DNA of 64,000 nucleotides, from NCBI GenBank assembly GCA_945860865.1, contig CAMARW010000001.1:1-64000 (forward strand), in the 5' to 3' direction. Below, piece by piece: positions 44,186 to 52,894 of the stretch. This DNA is from Chitinophaga pinensis (lineage in GTDB: Bacteria; Bacteroidota; Bacteroidia; UKL13-3). The notes beneath the pieces were generated by a model. The model searched no databases. It saw nothing but the letters and a program-made list of their open reading frames with translations, and had not been told where the DNA came from. The translations under genes were made by a program, and so were the position numbers. Positions within the stretch are counted from its first letter, which is position 1, and every line of letters starts with the position of its first letter.

Positions 44186-46195
44186 CTACCGCTTGTAAAA
44201 CATATGCATCATAAAAAAATGAGGAAAACTGATACAAGCTATAAATATGAAAAAGTTGGCCCACAATGCCGACATATCTTTTATTTCATTTGCATTGAAT
44301 AAAATAAGAACAAAAATAAAAAATGCACCTAGCGTATATAAACTAGATTGCTTATAAAGGTGCCGCGTATCCATATTTAATCGCAACTTTAAGTGTTGCC
44401 AAGCATTGGCACTATGTTGAAATATAAAATAAAGGGCAAACGCCAATATTAAGGGTACTTTAACTCCTATAAGCAATAAAAAAAGCAACCCAGTAAAAGA
44501 GGCATTTTTAGATAAAATACAGGCATACAAAAGATAGCCAAAAGATAGCGCCGCAATGGCATTGCCTAAAAAAGCATGCTTAATAAGGGGTAAATTTGTA
44601 TAGTTGGCAATTACACTAAACGATTCTGCTGCATGCGTAAAAATAATAAACAATAATATGCTTAAGCCCATTAAAAATGCTTTTAAATAGCTATGCAAGT
44701 TATTTATGTGCTTATCTGTTTGAACCCATTCTGACTCTCCAAAATGAAAAGAGGAGAACAAAATAAAAACCAATAAACCCATAACCGGAAAAAGCTTCCA
44801 AAACGCAAAATAAAGCGCAATTATTAGCAGGTATTTACCAATAAAAAGGGGCAAAGAGTTATTAGGCTTTTTTGAAAGTAAGTGGTCTAAAGCTCCATGC
44901 GGTATGCCAATCCAAGCTAATCCTACAACTAAAACTGCGTAGCTAAAATAGGCGGCCCAGCTAGGGCTTACAAAAGAAATAGTTACATAAGCCACAACCA
45001 CCAAGAATGCGCCAATATACCTCAACCAATTGTTTTCTTTGAGATATAAATACAAAGCTTTTAAAAATGGCTTTTTGGGTAGAAAAGCAAAAATCAATAA
45101 CTCTTGCAGCAAGTTTGTTTTTTCATCTAAAAAAGTAAAGATGGTGTTTACAGATTGCTGCCCAAATAAGCGCGAAAATATTAATTTTCCTTTGGCCGGC
45201 CAGTACAACAAAATAAGCAATAAAAGATTATCATAAAACCTAAACCGGTGTTTATTGGGCAGGGCAATAGTATTAAAATGAGTTAGGTTATTTGTAGCAA
45301 TTTGCTGGCTAACTTGCTCTGCAAAAGCAAACATTTTTTTAAATGCATAACCTGTACTTGGCTTTATTAAATTGCCCCTTGCACCAGTATGCAAAACTCC
45401 TTTTTGTTCACTTGTTGGAAAGCGAAAAGTTGTCATAGGAATACAGCCCACCTCATCACCTTGTATATGATAATTGCCAAAGTTTGTTTGTATAAATCCA
45501 TGCAATACTTTAGTGGCATAAGCTTTATCTATAAGCTCAGTTCCAAAGCGTGTTAGCTCTACCAGCGCCTCTGTAGCAGAAATTGGAATAACGTAAACAA
45601 ACTGCGTAAACTTGTTTTGATCTACGTTAAAGTTCATCATTTCAAAAGTATTTTCATCAAATACCGCTTGTTCACATTTAACGTATAAACCATAAAAAGA
45701 TTGGTTCAGGTAAATATCATTTGCTCCCATTTTATCTGCCTTAGGCGCTCTACTATCAAAAACATAATGAGCAATATAACTTGCATCTATTGTTTCTACA
45801 TTATAGCTTTGATTGGTATTTGTAACTTGCTTTATACCTTGCCTAAAAACGGGAATATTTTCTTGGGTAATAATATTGAGTGTATGCTTATATAAATCTA
45901 AGCTGCGAATGTGATGGTAAGGCTGCTGTTGAATGGCTTGAGGCTTGCCTGCATTAATTTTAATAGCTGTAAATCGACGCGAAATAATTGATTCTAAAGC
46001 AGTAACTATCGTTTCGTTTGGTTCGGCCCAAAAACAAAAAGTTTTATCGTTTTCAGATTTGTTTTCAGCCTCAAAAATGATTACTCGCTTGTTTTTTAAT
46101 AAACCCTTTTTAATTAAAGAAATTAAAATGAGGCTATTACTGGCTCCTAAACCAATAAACGCAAAATCATATGTAGTGCTTTGTGCCGCGTGCAT
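44186..46195 (-). CDS. crtY-blh: Lycopene cyclase / Brp-Blh beta-carotene dioxygenase fusion
   Basis: This 669-residue membrane protein joins two pigment enzymes. Residues 1 to about 385 are a CrtY-type lycopene beta-cyclase: dinucleotide motif FIGLGASNS (13-21), KTFCFW (51-56), TGARGNLIKPSTGYAF (270-285) and the closing FLPKKPFLKAL. Residues about 390-669 are a Brp/Blh 15,15'-dioxygenase with several membrane helices and the iron-binding His sites GIPHGALDH (430-438), FHFGESEW (483-490), IFQHSANAWQH (591-601) and SFPHFFMMH (656-664). The product path would be lycopene to beta-carotene to retinal. The frame is continuous with no internal start needed. Separate genes are the usual state. No other carotenoid or rhodopsin gene is in the window. 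Confidence 0.92.
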   Translation of the reverse strand: MHAAQSTTYDFAFIGLGASNSLILISLIKKGLLKNKRVIIFEAENKSENDKTFCFWAEPNETIVTALESIISRRFTAIKINAGKPQAIQQQPYHHIRSLDLYKHTLNIITQENIPVFRQGIKQVTNTNQSYNVETIDASYIAHYVFDSRAPKADKMGANDIYLNQSFYGLYVKCEQAVFDENTFEMMNFNVDQNKFTQFVYVIPISATEALVELTRFGTELIDKAYATKVLHGFIQTNFGNYHIQGDEVGCIPMTTFRFPTSEQKGVLHTGARGNLIKPSTGYAFKKMFAFAEQVSQQIATNNLTHFNTIALPNKHRFRFYDNLLLLILLYWPAKGKLIFSRLFGQQSVNTIFTFLDEKTNLLQELLIFAFLPKKPFLKALYLYLKENNWLRYIGAFLVVVAYVTISFVSPSWAAYFSYAVLVVGLAWIGIPHGALDHLLSKKPNNSLPLFIGKYLLIIALYFAFWKLFPVMGLLVFILFSSFHFGESEWVQTDKHINNLHSYLKAFLMGLSILLFIIFTHAAESFSVIANYTNLPLIKHAFLGNAIAALSFGYLLYACILSKNASFTGLLFLLLIGVKVPLILAFALYFIFQHSANAWQHLKLRLNMDTRHLYKQSSLYTLGAFFIFVLILFNANEIKDMSALWANFFIFIACISFPHFFMMHMFYKR

Positions 46196-46268
46196 TTAAT
46201 TTATCAATTAATCTATTAACATATTGCCTGAGCTTTTGTTTATGCCGAGCAAGGTAAGCAAATTGATT

Positions 46269-47039
46269 TTATTTATGTCTGAACCAACAATCTACACGTT
46301 GCTGTTGATACAATTTAAAAACGGTATTAACGGGTGCACCGTGGAATAATTGCTTGTTAAATTGGGTTCTTGAGAGGTAATTAAACGCGCCCATATCTCC
46401 GGTAAAGGCCGAGTTATTATCACAATTTGCCTGCGCATGTATGGCACATAATTTTGTTATAAACTGAAGCATTAAAGGGGCACTGCCGCCCATTATGCCG
46501 CAATTTAGGAGCGTATGGTCTGCAAATTCGTTCTCGTAAAAGGCATAATCTGCAATGTTGTTTCTAAGCACCTCAGAATGGGCAAACATCCATTCATTGT
46601 AAAGCTTTTTGGGCTCATCGCCACAAAAGAGAGTAGTTGGTTGGGAAAGGAAAAAAGGATCAATAAAAGGGTTATTTACCAGCACCACATCCGATATATC
46701 TGTCATAAAAACATGCTTAAGGTTAGCGCCTTGGTTCAGCATAAAATCTTTATAAACAAAATAACGGTATACGTTTGGATTAAATTGAGGGTTGTAAGCA
46801 ACTTTTACAAAGGAGATAAATTTATTTTGGTGCTGCCTGCATGTTTCTTCACTTAAGTTATTGTGAAAAACAACGCCTTTTACAGAGGCATTGGCCAGCG
46901 ATGCTGCCCAATCTTTTACTAATTCATAATTATTATTGGCCAGTGTTTCATTTCGGTTTACATCATAAACCCCCGAAATTAGACAGGCCATAACCAGGTT
47001 AGTATTAGGCTCTAAATGTATGGTATTGGTGGCTATCAA
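46269..47039 (-). CDS. Putative glycosyltransferase of unrecognised family
   Basis: This 256-residue cytosolic protein has HVFMTDISDVVLVNNPF (a DxD-like metal site), GDEPKKLYNEWMF, LNCGIMGGSAPLML and FTGDMGAFNYL. The order of an acidic site, a CG-x-xGG turn and a late acidic loop resembles GT-A transferases, but I cannot name the family. It starts at a TTG that shares bases with the TGA stop of the preceding glycosyltransferase gene (four-base overlap), which suggests translational coupling. It is likely part of surface sugar synthesis. Confidence 0.65.
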   Translation of the reverse strand: MIATNTIHLEPNTNLVMACLISGVYDVNRNETLANNNYELVKDWAASLANASVKGVVFHNNLSEETCRQHQNKFISFVKVAYNPQFNPNVYRYFVYKDFMLNQGANLKHVFMTDISDVVLVNNPFIDPFFLSQPTTLFCGDEPKKLYNEWMFAHSEVLRNNIADYAFYENEFADHTLLNCGIMGGSAPLMLQFITKLCAIHAQANCDNNSAFTGDMGAFNYLSRTQFNKQLFHGAPVNTVFKLYQQQRVDCWFRHK

Positions 47040-47692
47040 TTTTGGTTGGCCAGCACCTGCTTTTTAATGGTGGCACAAATACTATTGGGGATATTTCTGT
47101 AATAAATATAGCTTCTTAAGTTAAATTTTTTGACCCTAAATTGTGTTTGTGCTTGTTCGTAAAAATCAGAATCTGCACCATACCCATTTTTAAAAATGAT
47201 GCTTTCGAACACCTTTTTGCGGCCAAATAAAGTACCAAATAAAATGCCTTCATCTAAATGGATAAATTTAGTGAGATCATTTTTATCGGGAACATAATAA
47301 TCTTCTACCTTATCTACAATGGTTTCTGTGGTAGAGCAAATTAAATCGAGTGTTTCTAATTCTCTTAGGCATGCGCTAAGGTGATTGGGTTTGTATTCAT
47401 CATCGCTATCAATAATGGTTATAAACTCGCCTTCGCTGAATAGAATGGCGCGGTTAATAGATTCGGATTGCCCCCTATTGCTGTGCCTAATATAAATTAT
47501 TTTATCTTCGTGTTGGTGCACATATTGCAGAATAGATTCGCGGTTGCTGTCTTCGCTACCATCATCAATAATTATTAGCTCAAAGTCTTGAAAATCTTGA
47601 TTTAAAACTGAATCAATAGCCCTTTTTACATAAGAGAACTCCGTATTATAAACAGCCATTAAAACCGATATCTTCACACTTTTTAATAACAT
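47036..47692 (-). CDS. Family 2 glycosyltransferase (short)
   Basis: This 218-residue GT-A enzyme has VKISVLMAVYNTEFSYVKRA (6-25), the first acidic site IIIDDGSEDSN, and the metal-binding ITIIDSDDEYKPNHL. It is shorter than most GT2 enzymes (250-350) and ends soon after the catalytic core (IYYRNIPNS), so it has no long acceptor domain. It would move a sugar from a nucleotide donor; donor and acceptor are unknown. Its stop overlaps the start of the next transferase-like gene. Confidence 0.88.
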   Translation of the reverse strand: MLLKSVKISVLMAVYNTEFSYVKRAIDSVLNQDFQDFELIIIDDGSEDSNRESILQYVHQHEDKIIYIRHSNRGQSESINRAILFSEGEFITIIDSDDEYKPNHLSACLRELETLDLICSTTETIVDKVEDYYVPDKNDLTKFIHLDEGILFGTLFGRKKVFESIIFKNGYGADSDFYEQAQTQFRVKKFNLRSYIYYRNIPNSICATIKKQVLANQN

Positions 47693-47847
47693 TACGCTAG
47701 CCTATAATTTTTGTAAAATTAATCAAATAAAACTAGCCTCTGTATTAAATTTACTTAAAGAACTGGTAAAGCTGGTATGGGTTCAAGATAGAATCTATTT
47801 TATATGCACCAAATACCGCTTTTGCCAAACGGCTAATGCCATTAGTT

Positions 47848-48927
47848 TTATTCTCTTCTAAATTCTTTTAAAACAGATAACGCCTTATTATCAAAATCAA
47901 ACAAGGCTTGGTTTTCCCAAGGAGATGCATCTGTTGATTGATTCCCTTTCCAAGCGATAAGTTCAGCTCCCCAATAACAAAAACCCATTCCGTTATCTAC
48001 TTCAGCCGTTAATTTCTTAATTTGTTTTATGAAATTTTTTTGTCCGTCTGGAGTTGCAGGAAATTCAGGTAATATTAATTGGTTATCTGAACCAACAATA
48101 TTATTCGTCCAATCATTCCAATCCAATGTAAAAGGATAAGCCGTTTCGGCAATTAAGATTTTCTTATTGTGCGTGTTACTTAATTGCTGCATTTTAGTTT
48201 TAAGGCTATTTAAGGATTTACCGTGCCAAATAGGGTAAAAAGACAATCCAATAAAATCATAATCAATAGCACGTATTTGATTGAAAAACCAATCAGAGTT
48301 ATCGATGCCTGCAAAATGTATAATTACTTTACATTCAGCTGAATTATCCCTTACTGCAGAAATTGCTTCTTGCATAAGACTAACAAAATTTTGAAAATTA
48401 GTTGAAATATCGCCATAGGGATGGAGTATCCCCGAGTTTATTTCATTGCCAATTTGAACATAATTTGGTTGTATTTCATTGATTACTTTTTGGGTATAGT
48501 TGTATACACTGTCTTTTAAAGCATTGATACTAATTCCTTGCCATTGCACTGGCGTTTTTTGATGAGCTGGGTCTGCCCAGGTATCTGAATAGTGTATAGT
48601 TAGCCAAGTTTTAAAACCATTAGCTTTTAGGGTTTGAGAAAACTGCTTTACTTCATTAAATCCAGAATGTTCATCAATTGGATTTACCCAAAGTCTTAAT
48701 CTAACAGTATTTATTCCGTTTTCTTTGAGTATTTTTAGGAAGTCTTTTTCACCTCCATTCAAATCATAGAATATTGGATTTGTGCTTGATATCTCAGGAT
48801 AACTTGAAATATCAACTGCAGTAATAAAATCCAGATTTACATTGTTTGGAATGGCCTCTTTTACCTCATCTTTATTACAAGCAATGAGAACCAAAAGAGC
48901 TATTAATATTTGGATTGTTCTATTCAT
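47848..48927 (-). CDS. GH53 arabinogalactan endo-1,4-beta-galactosidase lipoprotein
   Basis: This 359-residue protein has a lipoprotein signal (MNRTIQILIALLVLIAC, Cys17). The TIM barrel shows GH53 motifs: VDISSYPE, NTVRLRLWVNP, IHYSDTWADPAHQ, the acid/base Glu162 in QIGNEINSG and the nucleophile Glu261 in ILIAETAYP, and a late FCYWGAELI. It cuts beta-1,4-galactan, a pectin side chain, at the cell surface. No SusC/SusD pair or other galactan gene is beside it, so it is not part of a visible polysaccharide-use locus. Confidence 0.93.
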   Translation of the reverse strand: MNRTIQILIALLVLIACNKDEVKEAIPNNVNLDFITAVDISSYPEISSTNPIFYDLNGGEKDFLKILKENGINTVRLRLWVNPIDEHSGFNEVKQFSQTLKANGFKTWLTIHYSDTWADPAHQKTPVQWQGISINALKDSVYNYTQKVINEIQPNYVQIGNEINSGILHPYGDISTNFQNFVSLMQEAISAVRDNSAECKVIIHFAGIDNSDWFFNQIRAIDYDFIGLSFYPIWHGKSLNSLKTKMQQLSNTHNKKILIAETAYPFTLDWNDWTNNIVGSDNQLILPEFPATPDGQKNFIKQIKKLTAEVDNGMGFCYWGAELIAWKGNQSTDASPWENQALFDFDNKALSVLKEFRRE

Positions 48928-49010
48928 TCTAAATTACTGGGGTTCGATGATTTTTAATGATTGGCTTGGCCCTTGGCTTGCAAAAAAGGTGTATGGCTTT
49001 AGCATAGCGG

Positions 49011-51224
49011 CTATTTTATAACTTTTTCGAAGATTCCAACTACTCTAAAATTGTTCAATTCGTCTTTATGTAATTCAATTTCTGAATAATCAGGGTCTGT
49101 AGATAAAGGCTTTAAGACTATTGATTCATGTTTGCGCTCTTCATTAGAATTACTCCATTTGCTATGATATTCTTTAACTGTGTAACCTGAACCAAATTCT
49201 GAGTCGTGAATATTTGTAGATTCAACTAAAACAATTCTACCGTTTCTTGTCCCTCCTTCATCTTGTTTAAATAGACAATACGAACCATTAGGTATTTTTT
49301 TATTCATGGATTCTCCAATAACCTTACAAATAAAATAGCCCTTTTTAACTGAAATATTAATTGGTGGTTCTATCCATGTTAACTCTGAATGTTGCTGCAA
49401 ATTGGTAAAGTTGCCTGCTGCTGCCGAGATATCAACTAATGGTATTGAATTAACATAGGGTATTGCTTCTTCAAACCGTAGGATTCTGAATGGTATTTCT
49501 TTTTTGAATGTCTCAATGTGATTTTGCAAATACTCTCTCAATTCTTTGTTGTAAGCGTAAATAAAAGTTCCTTTTATTCCACGATACATTATTGTCTTGT
49601 AAATATTAACAATATAGTTCTTTAGTTCTTCTTCATTTACCCCAATTCGCCCATATTTATCAAAATATTTACTCGAATCAATTTCGATTTTATTTGCAGC
49701 AGGGTTAAAATTTATTTCTTTTCCGAAAATAACTCCTGTATAGTTTAAATCATATCCTTGAACTGTATGAATACAACCAATTTCATGCAAAGGATTATTA
49801 ATGTCTTTTGGATTATTAATCCAATCTTTATCGGTTTGATTCCATTGAAATTGCAAACCTTCAATTTCTATATCTATCGCATCTAGATTTGGCTTCTTTT
49901 TTTTGGGGTCAGATTGCCATTCCCATGAATACCCTGAAACTAACCTGCACAAATGATAGTCATCTTCTTTTTTTGATAATTCGGTATACAAATCTTTAAA
50001 TGATTCAAATAATACCAGATCATATGATTCCTCTCTATATTTAGATTGAATTGCTCTTTTAATATTTAGTAAATCGTCAACAAATTTAATATAGTTATTA
50101 CCGCCCTTTACTCTCATTTGAGACTTCAGTTCAAGCTTTAACGTGTTTTTCTCATTCAATAAAGTATTAAAATTTGAAGCGTCAACATCAGATGGCTTCA
50201 CAGATTGAGCTGAGTCATAAAAGAAAATTTGGTTCTTACTATTTGCAAGTATCCAATCTAGCTCAGTTCCAGTATCATCTAAATTTAATTTTTGATTATT
50301 CTTTTTAAAGGCACCTCTCCAGCCAATATTTTTGTATTGTCTAAGTCTGTGAGCTTCGTCAACAATTAATAAATCATATTTCTGTGGACTAAAAGTGTTT
50401 GATGGGTTTATTACCATAGATGCTTTAAGCCCTGGAATTTTTCTAAATACATTTTCTAATGATTCTCTAAGAGAAGTCATTGCCACTACTAAACCAATTT
50501 TTGCATTAGGATATTTATTTCTAAATTCTTTGATATAATTAATCTCCCGTAACTCATCATCATTGAATTCGCCTTGTTGTATGGCTTCAACATCAGTTGT
50601 TAAAAGCTTCATCAAATATGTTGCAAGAATTGTTTTTCCGGTGCCCGCACTACCGCTTATAAAAACGCTATTTGATCTTTTATAAGTTAAGCCCTCTAAT
50701 ATTTCTAATACTGAGTTATATTGGTCTTCATTTAGCGATTTGTAGGGGGAATATTTAAACAACTCTGAATTTTCAATTTCTGTTAAAGACTTAGTGACAA
50801 TTTTTCTTTCAATTAATTTGTTCCAAACTTCTTTAAATAGATTTTTATAAAGGTCTTGTTGATAGTATCTATGATTAATTAATCCATAATTACCATTTTG
50901 TAATTTATATGTTCCTTCTGCTGTTATATATTGAATTAAATTTGATTCAATATCTAAAGTCGCAGATTTATTGAATTTATCAGACCCTATAATTGAGATT
51001 TTGTCAAGCTTGCATCTTTCAGGATTTGCCAAGTGATTTTTTATGCGGCTTGATGCATTTGTTGATTCACCCACATAGGCTAATTTTATAGAATCATTTT
51101 GTATAAAATAAACCAGTGGCCATTGGTTTTTAACCCAAGTATTTTGTTCAATTCGATTTAAAGATTCTTTGCTAAAATCGTATTGCTCGGAAACTTCAAT
51201 TGATAATTCGAATGACAAATTCAT
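49011..51224 (-). CDS. GIY-YIG nuclease / DUF2075 helicase / LexA-like S24 peptidase fusion
   Basis: This 737-residue protein has three modules. Residues about 36-110 are a GIY-YIG nuclease (VYFIQ 38-42, YVGEST 50-55, Arg60, Glu93). Residues about 165-580 are a DUF2075 P-loop helicase-like ATPase: Walker A GSAGTGKT (191-198), Walker B LLIVDEAHRL (285-294), QMRVKGG, HTVQGYDL (486-493) and IMYRGIKGTFIY. Residues about 595-737 are an S24 LexA/UmuD-type domain with GESM (Ser639) and YTVKEY (Lys684), the Ser-Lys dyad, and AAAG (601-604) as a possible self-cleavage site. The start ATG overlaps the stop of the MazG-like gene. Likely a nucleic-acid-acting stress or defence protein; no precise function is known to me. 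Confidence 0.92.
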   Translation of the reverse strand: MNLSFELSIEVSEQYDFSKESLNRIEQNTWVKNQWPLVYFIQNDSIKLAYVGESTNASSRIKNHLANPERCKLDKISIIGSDKFNKSATLDIESNLIQYITAEGTYKLQNGNYGLINHRYYQQDLYKNLFKEVWNKLIERKIVTKSLTEIENSELFKYSPYKSLNEDQYNSVLEILEGLTYKRSNSVFISGSAGTGKTILATYLMKLLTTDVEAIQQGEFNDDELREINYIKEFRNKYPNAKIGLVVAMTSLRESLENVFRKIPGLKASMVINPSNTFSPQKYDLLIVDEAHRLRQYKNIGWRGAFKKNNQKLNLDDTGTELDWILANSKNQIFFYDSAQSVKPSDVDASNFNTLLNEKNTLKLELKSQMRVKGGNNYIKFVDDLLNIKRAIQSKYREESYDLVLFESFKDLYTELSKKEDDYHLCRLVSGYSWEWQSDPKKKKPNLDAIDIEIEGLQFQWNQTDKDWINNPKDINNPLHEIGCIHTVQGYDLNYTGVIFGKEINFNPAANKIEIDSSKYFDKYGRIGVNEEELKNYIVNIYKTIMYRGIKGTFIYAYNKELREYLQNHIETFKKEIPFRILRFEEAIPYVNSIPLVDISAAAGNFTNLQQHSELTWIEPPINISVKKGYFICKVIGESMNKKIPNGSYCLFKQDEGGTRNGRIVLVESTNIHDSEFGSGYTVKEYHSKWSNSNEERKHESIVLKPLSTDPDYSEIELHKDELNNFRVVGIFEKVIK

Positions 51225-51550
51225 AGTTCATTATATTTTTTTGATGAACCTTTTGCTTTATCTACAGGATATTTCTCTCCATTCGTTTTGATTTTGTCCA
51301 AGATAATCTCCTTAACATCGAATCCATATTTTTCAGCTAGTAAGAAGGCAAATGAAAAAATATCAGCAAGTTCTTCTTTTACTTTTTCAGTATTCGCATC
51401 CTCTGCTTTCTTCCAAAGAAATAATTCTAAAAGTTCAGCAGATTCAATACTTAAAGCTAATGCCAAATCTTTTGGATTATGAAATTGCTCCCATTCTCTT
51501 TCGTTTCTAAATTTCAATAGTGCTTGTATTATTTCTTCACTTTCTTTCAT
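51221..51550 (-). CDS. MazG-like nucleotide pyrophosphohydrolase
   Basis: This 109-residue all-alpha NTP pyrophosphatase has the metal-binding ExxE...ExxD pattern: Glu36 and Glu39 in SIESAEL, and Glu60 and Asp63 in KEELADIFSF. The tail KTNGEKYPVDKAKGSSKKY matches the dCTPase/RS21-C6-like branch. These enzymes remove pyrophosphate from (d)NTPs, cleaning the pool or depleting it. It is the first gene of the pair and overlaps the nuclease-helicase gene by ATGA, which means linked expression. Confidence 0.93.
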   Translation of the reverse strand: MKESEEIIQALLKFRNEREWEQFHNPKDLALALSIESAELLELFLWKKAEDANTEKVKEELADIFSFAFLLAEKYGFDVKEIILDKIKTNGEKYPVDKAKGSSKKYNEL

Positions 51551-51996
51551 TATTTCTTCGCTTTATGCATTTTCAATGACATTTTATATACTACTTCATT
51601 AGGCAATTATAATCGATATTCCATTTCTGGAATTACTATTGACTAACTCACGTTTCTGTATTCTGGCTTGTCAAGAAGTGTCGAATTTAATGATTTTTTT
51701 TCTAAATGTCAGTCCGCACGATTTGAAAATTTTAGCTCTTTTGGTTTTACAAAAAGATCCGCTTTTATGTTGGGCAAAACCAAATTGCTACATTACTCAA
51801 GATGATTTATTTGGTTTGTATAACCCTGCTTTAAGTTTTTTTATGCTGTCTACAATTGCAATTATCAGCTTTTACAGGTTTTTAAATTTCTGCGGTCTTG
51901 CTGCTTCCAATGTCGCACTCAAGGCAGCTTCAGTAATACTGCTAATCTTCTAGTTTCATGCGCGTACATTCTCAGATGCCCTATTTAAACTTGTTA
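51551..51996. other. Intergenic region upstream of the MazG operon
   Basis: This is 446 AT-rich bases between the MazG-like gene and the 3' end of a lipoprotein gene. It should hold the MazG operon promoter. A small palindrome ATTCCA-TTTC-TGGAAT (51618-51633) lies about 68 bases before the MazG start and could be an operator. A 104-codon frame on the plus strand (51639-51953) has no recognisable feature and I treat it as chance. Confidence 0.45.
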
Positions 51997-52797
51997 CTAT
52001 TTTCTGCGCGGTATGGTTCTGGTTTTTCCATTTACTGTTATAGTAATCAACTCATCGCACAAACCCGTTCCAAAATCAATTGTTCTCAACAACCTGTTTT
52101 CTGGCTTTACTTCTATGATACCACTAACCAGTTTGTATGTGCATGAAACTACTACTCTTAAAGATTTTGTTATCTCACTAGTAAACGAAACTCCTTTTCT
52201 ATTTACACCGCTTCCAGAACCTGTTATTTCATATACATCATCTAACCTAGTGGCTGTATTTAAACCATCTACCCAATAACGGGTTCTGTTACTTTTCCAA
52301 GTAAATGTCTCTACACTTGGCGTAGTAATTTTTCCTGAAACCTCTATGGTAAAACTAAACTGACCCTTTGTGGTATAACCATTGTTAAGAATAGATTTCT
52401 CACCCTCCACCAAATTATTGTTTTGATAAAACTTATCAAACGTAATCAAAATTTTTGTGCCTGGTTTTCTGTAGGCACCCGTCCACTTTACCAAGATAAC
52501 TCCCCTGCGTAAATTGCCGTCTTTGCACAGGTAATTACTTGTTCCGTAATCTATGGTCATGGTAATTGGAGAAACACTGCTATCCACGCTCACTAAAGGG
52601 AAACCACCTTTTTTTAGACCAAGGTCTTCTGCCGCTTCATTTACTTCAGAATAAACCAAATCAAAAGTCATCTCCCCATGAGATTGGTCTTCTACCGAGG
52701 TAATATCTGTGTCTACCTCATTATCTTTTTTACAAGATAAAAATGTTATGCTCATTAAAAGCATAAAAATGAAGGGATAAGAGAATTGCTTTTTCAT
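51997..52797 (-). CDS. Lipoprotein of unknown function
   Basis: These 266 residues begin with a lipoprotein signal peptide (FIFMLLMSITFLSC, then KKDNE). The mature part is beta-rich, with no family I recognise, and it has several paired features (MTIDYGTSNYLCKDGNLRRG near residue 85-104; TIDFGTGLCDELITITVNGK near the end) suggesting two similar lobes. Small Bacteroidota lipoproteins of this type are often surface-exposed. It stands alone. Confidence 0.8.
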   Translation of the reverse strand: MKKQFSYPFIFMLLMSITFLSCKKDNEVDTDITSVEDQSHGEMTFDLVYSEVNEAAEDLGLKKGGFPLVSVDSSVSPITMTIDYGTSNYLCKDGNLRRGVILVKWTGAYRKPGTKILITFDKFYQNNNLVEGEKSILNNGYTTKGQFSFTIEVSGKITTPSVETFTWKSNRTRYWVDGLNTATRLDDVYEITGSGSGVNRKGVSFTSEITKSLRVVVSCTYKLVSGIIEVKPENRLLRTIDFGTGLCDELITITVNGKTRTIPRRK

Positions 52798-52882
52798 AAT
52801 TAAAATTTTATCTGTTCAGCCAAGATAATAAAAAAGAAGTTGGTTTAATGGCGGATATGTGTTTTTTACAGATTTACTTTCC

Positions 52883-52890
52883 TATGTTTG
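52883..52890 (+). promoter_or_regulatory. -7 box TATGTTTG directly before the symporter ATG
   Basis: A perfect TAnnTTTG whose last base is only 4 bases before the ATG at 52895. If active, the transcript would be leaderless or nearly so. No clear -33 TTG is present. Confidence 0.4.
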
Positions 52891-52894
52891 ACAA

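Noticed and set aside
51639-51953. A 104-codon frame on the plus strand upstream of the MazG operon
   Set aside because: It begins with a poor start, reads as hydrophobic and Cys-containing filler, and lies in what should be promoter DNA.
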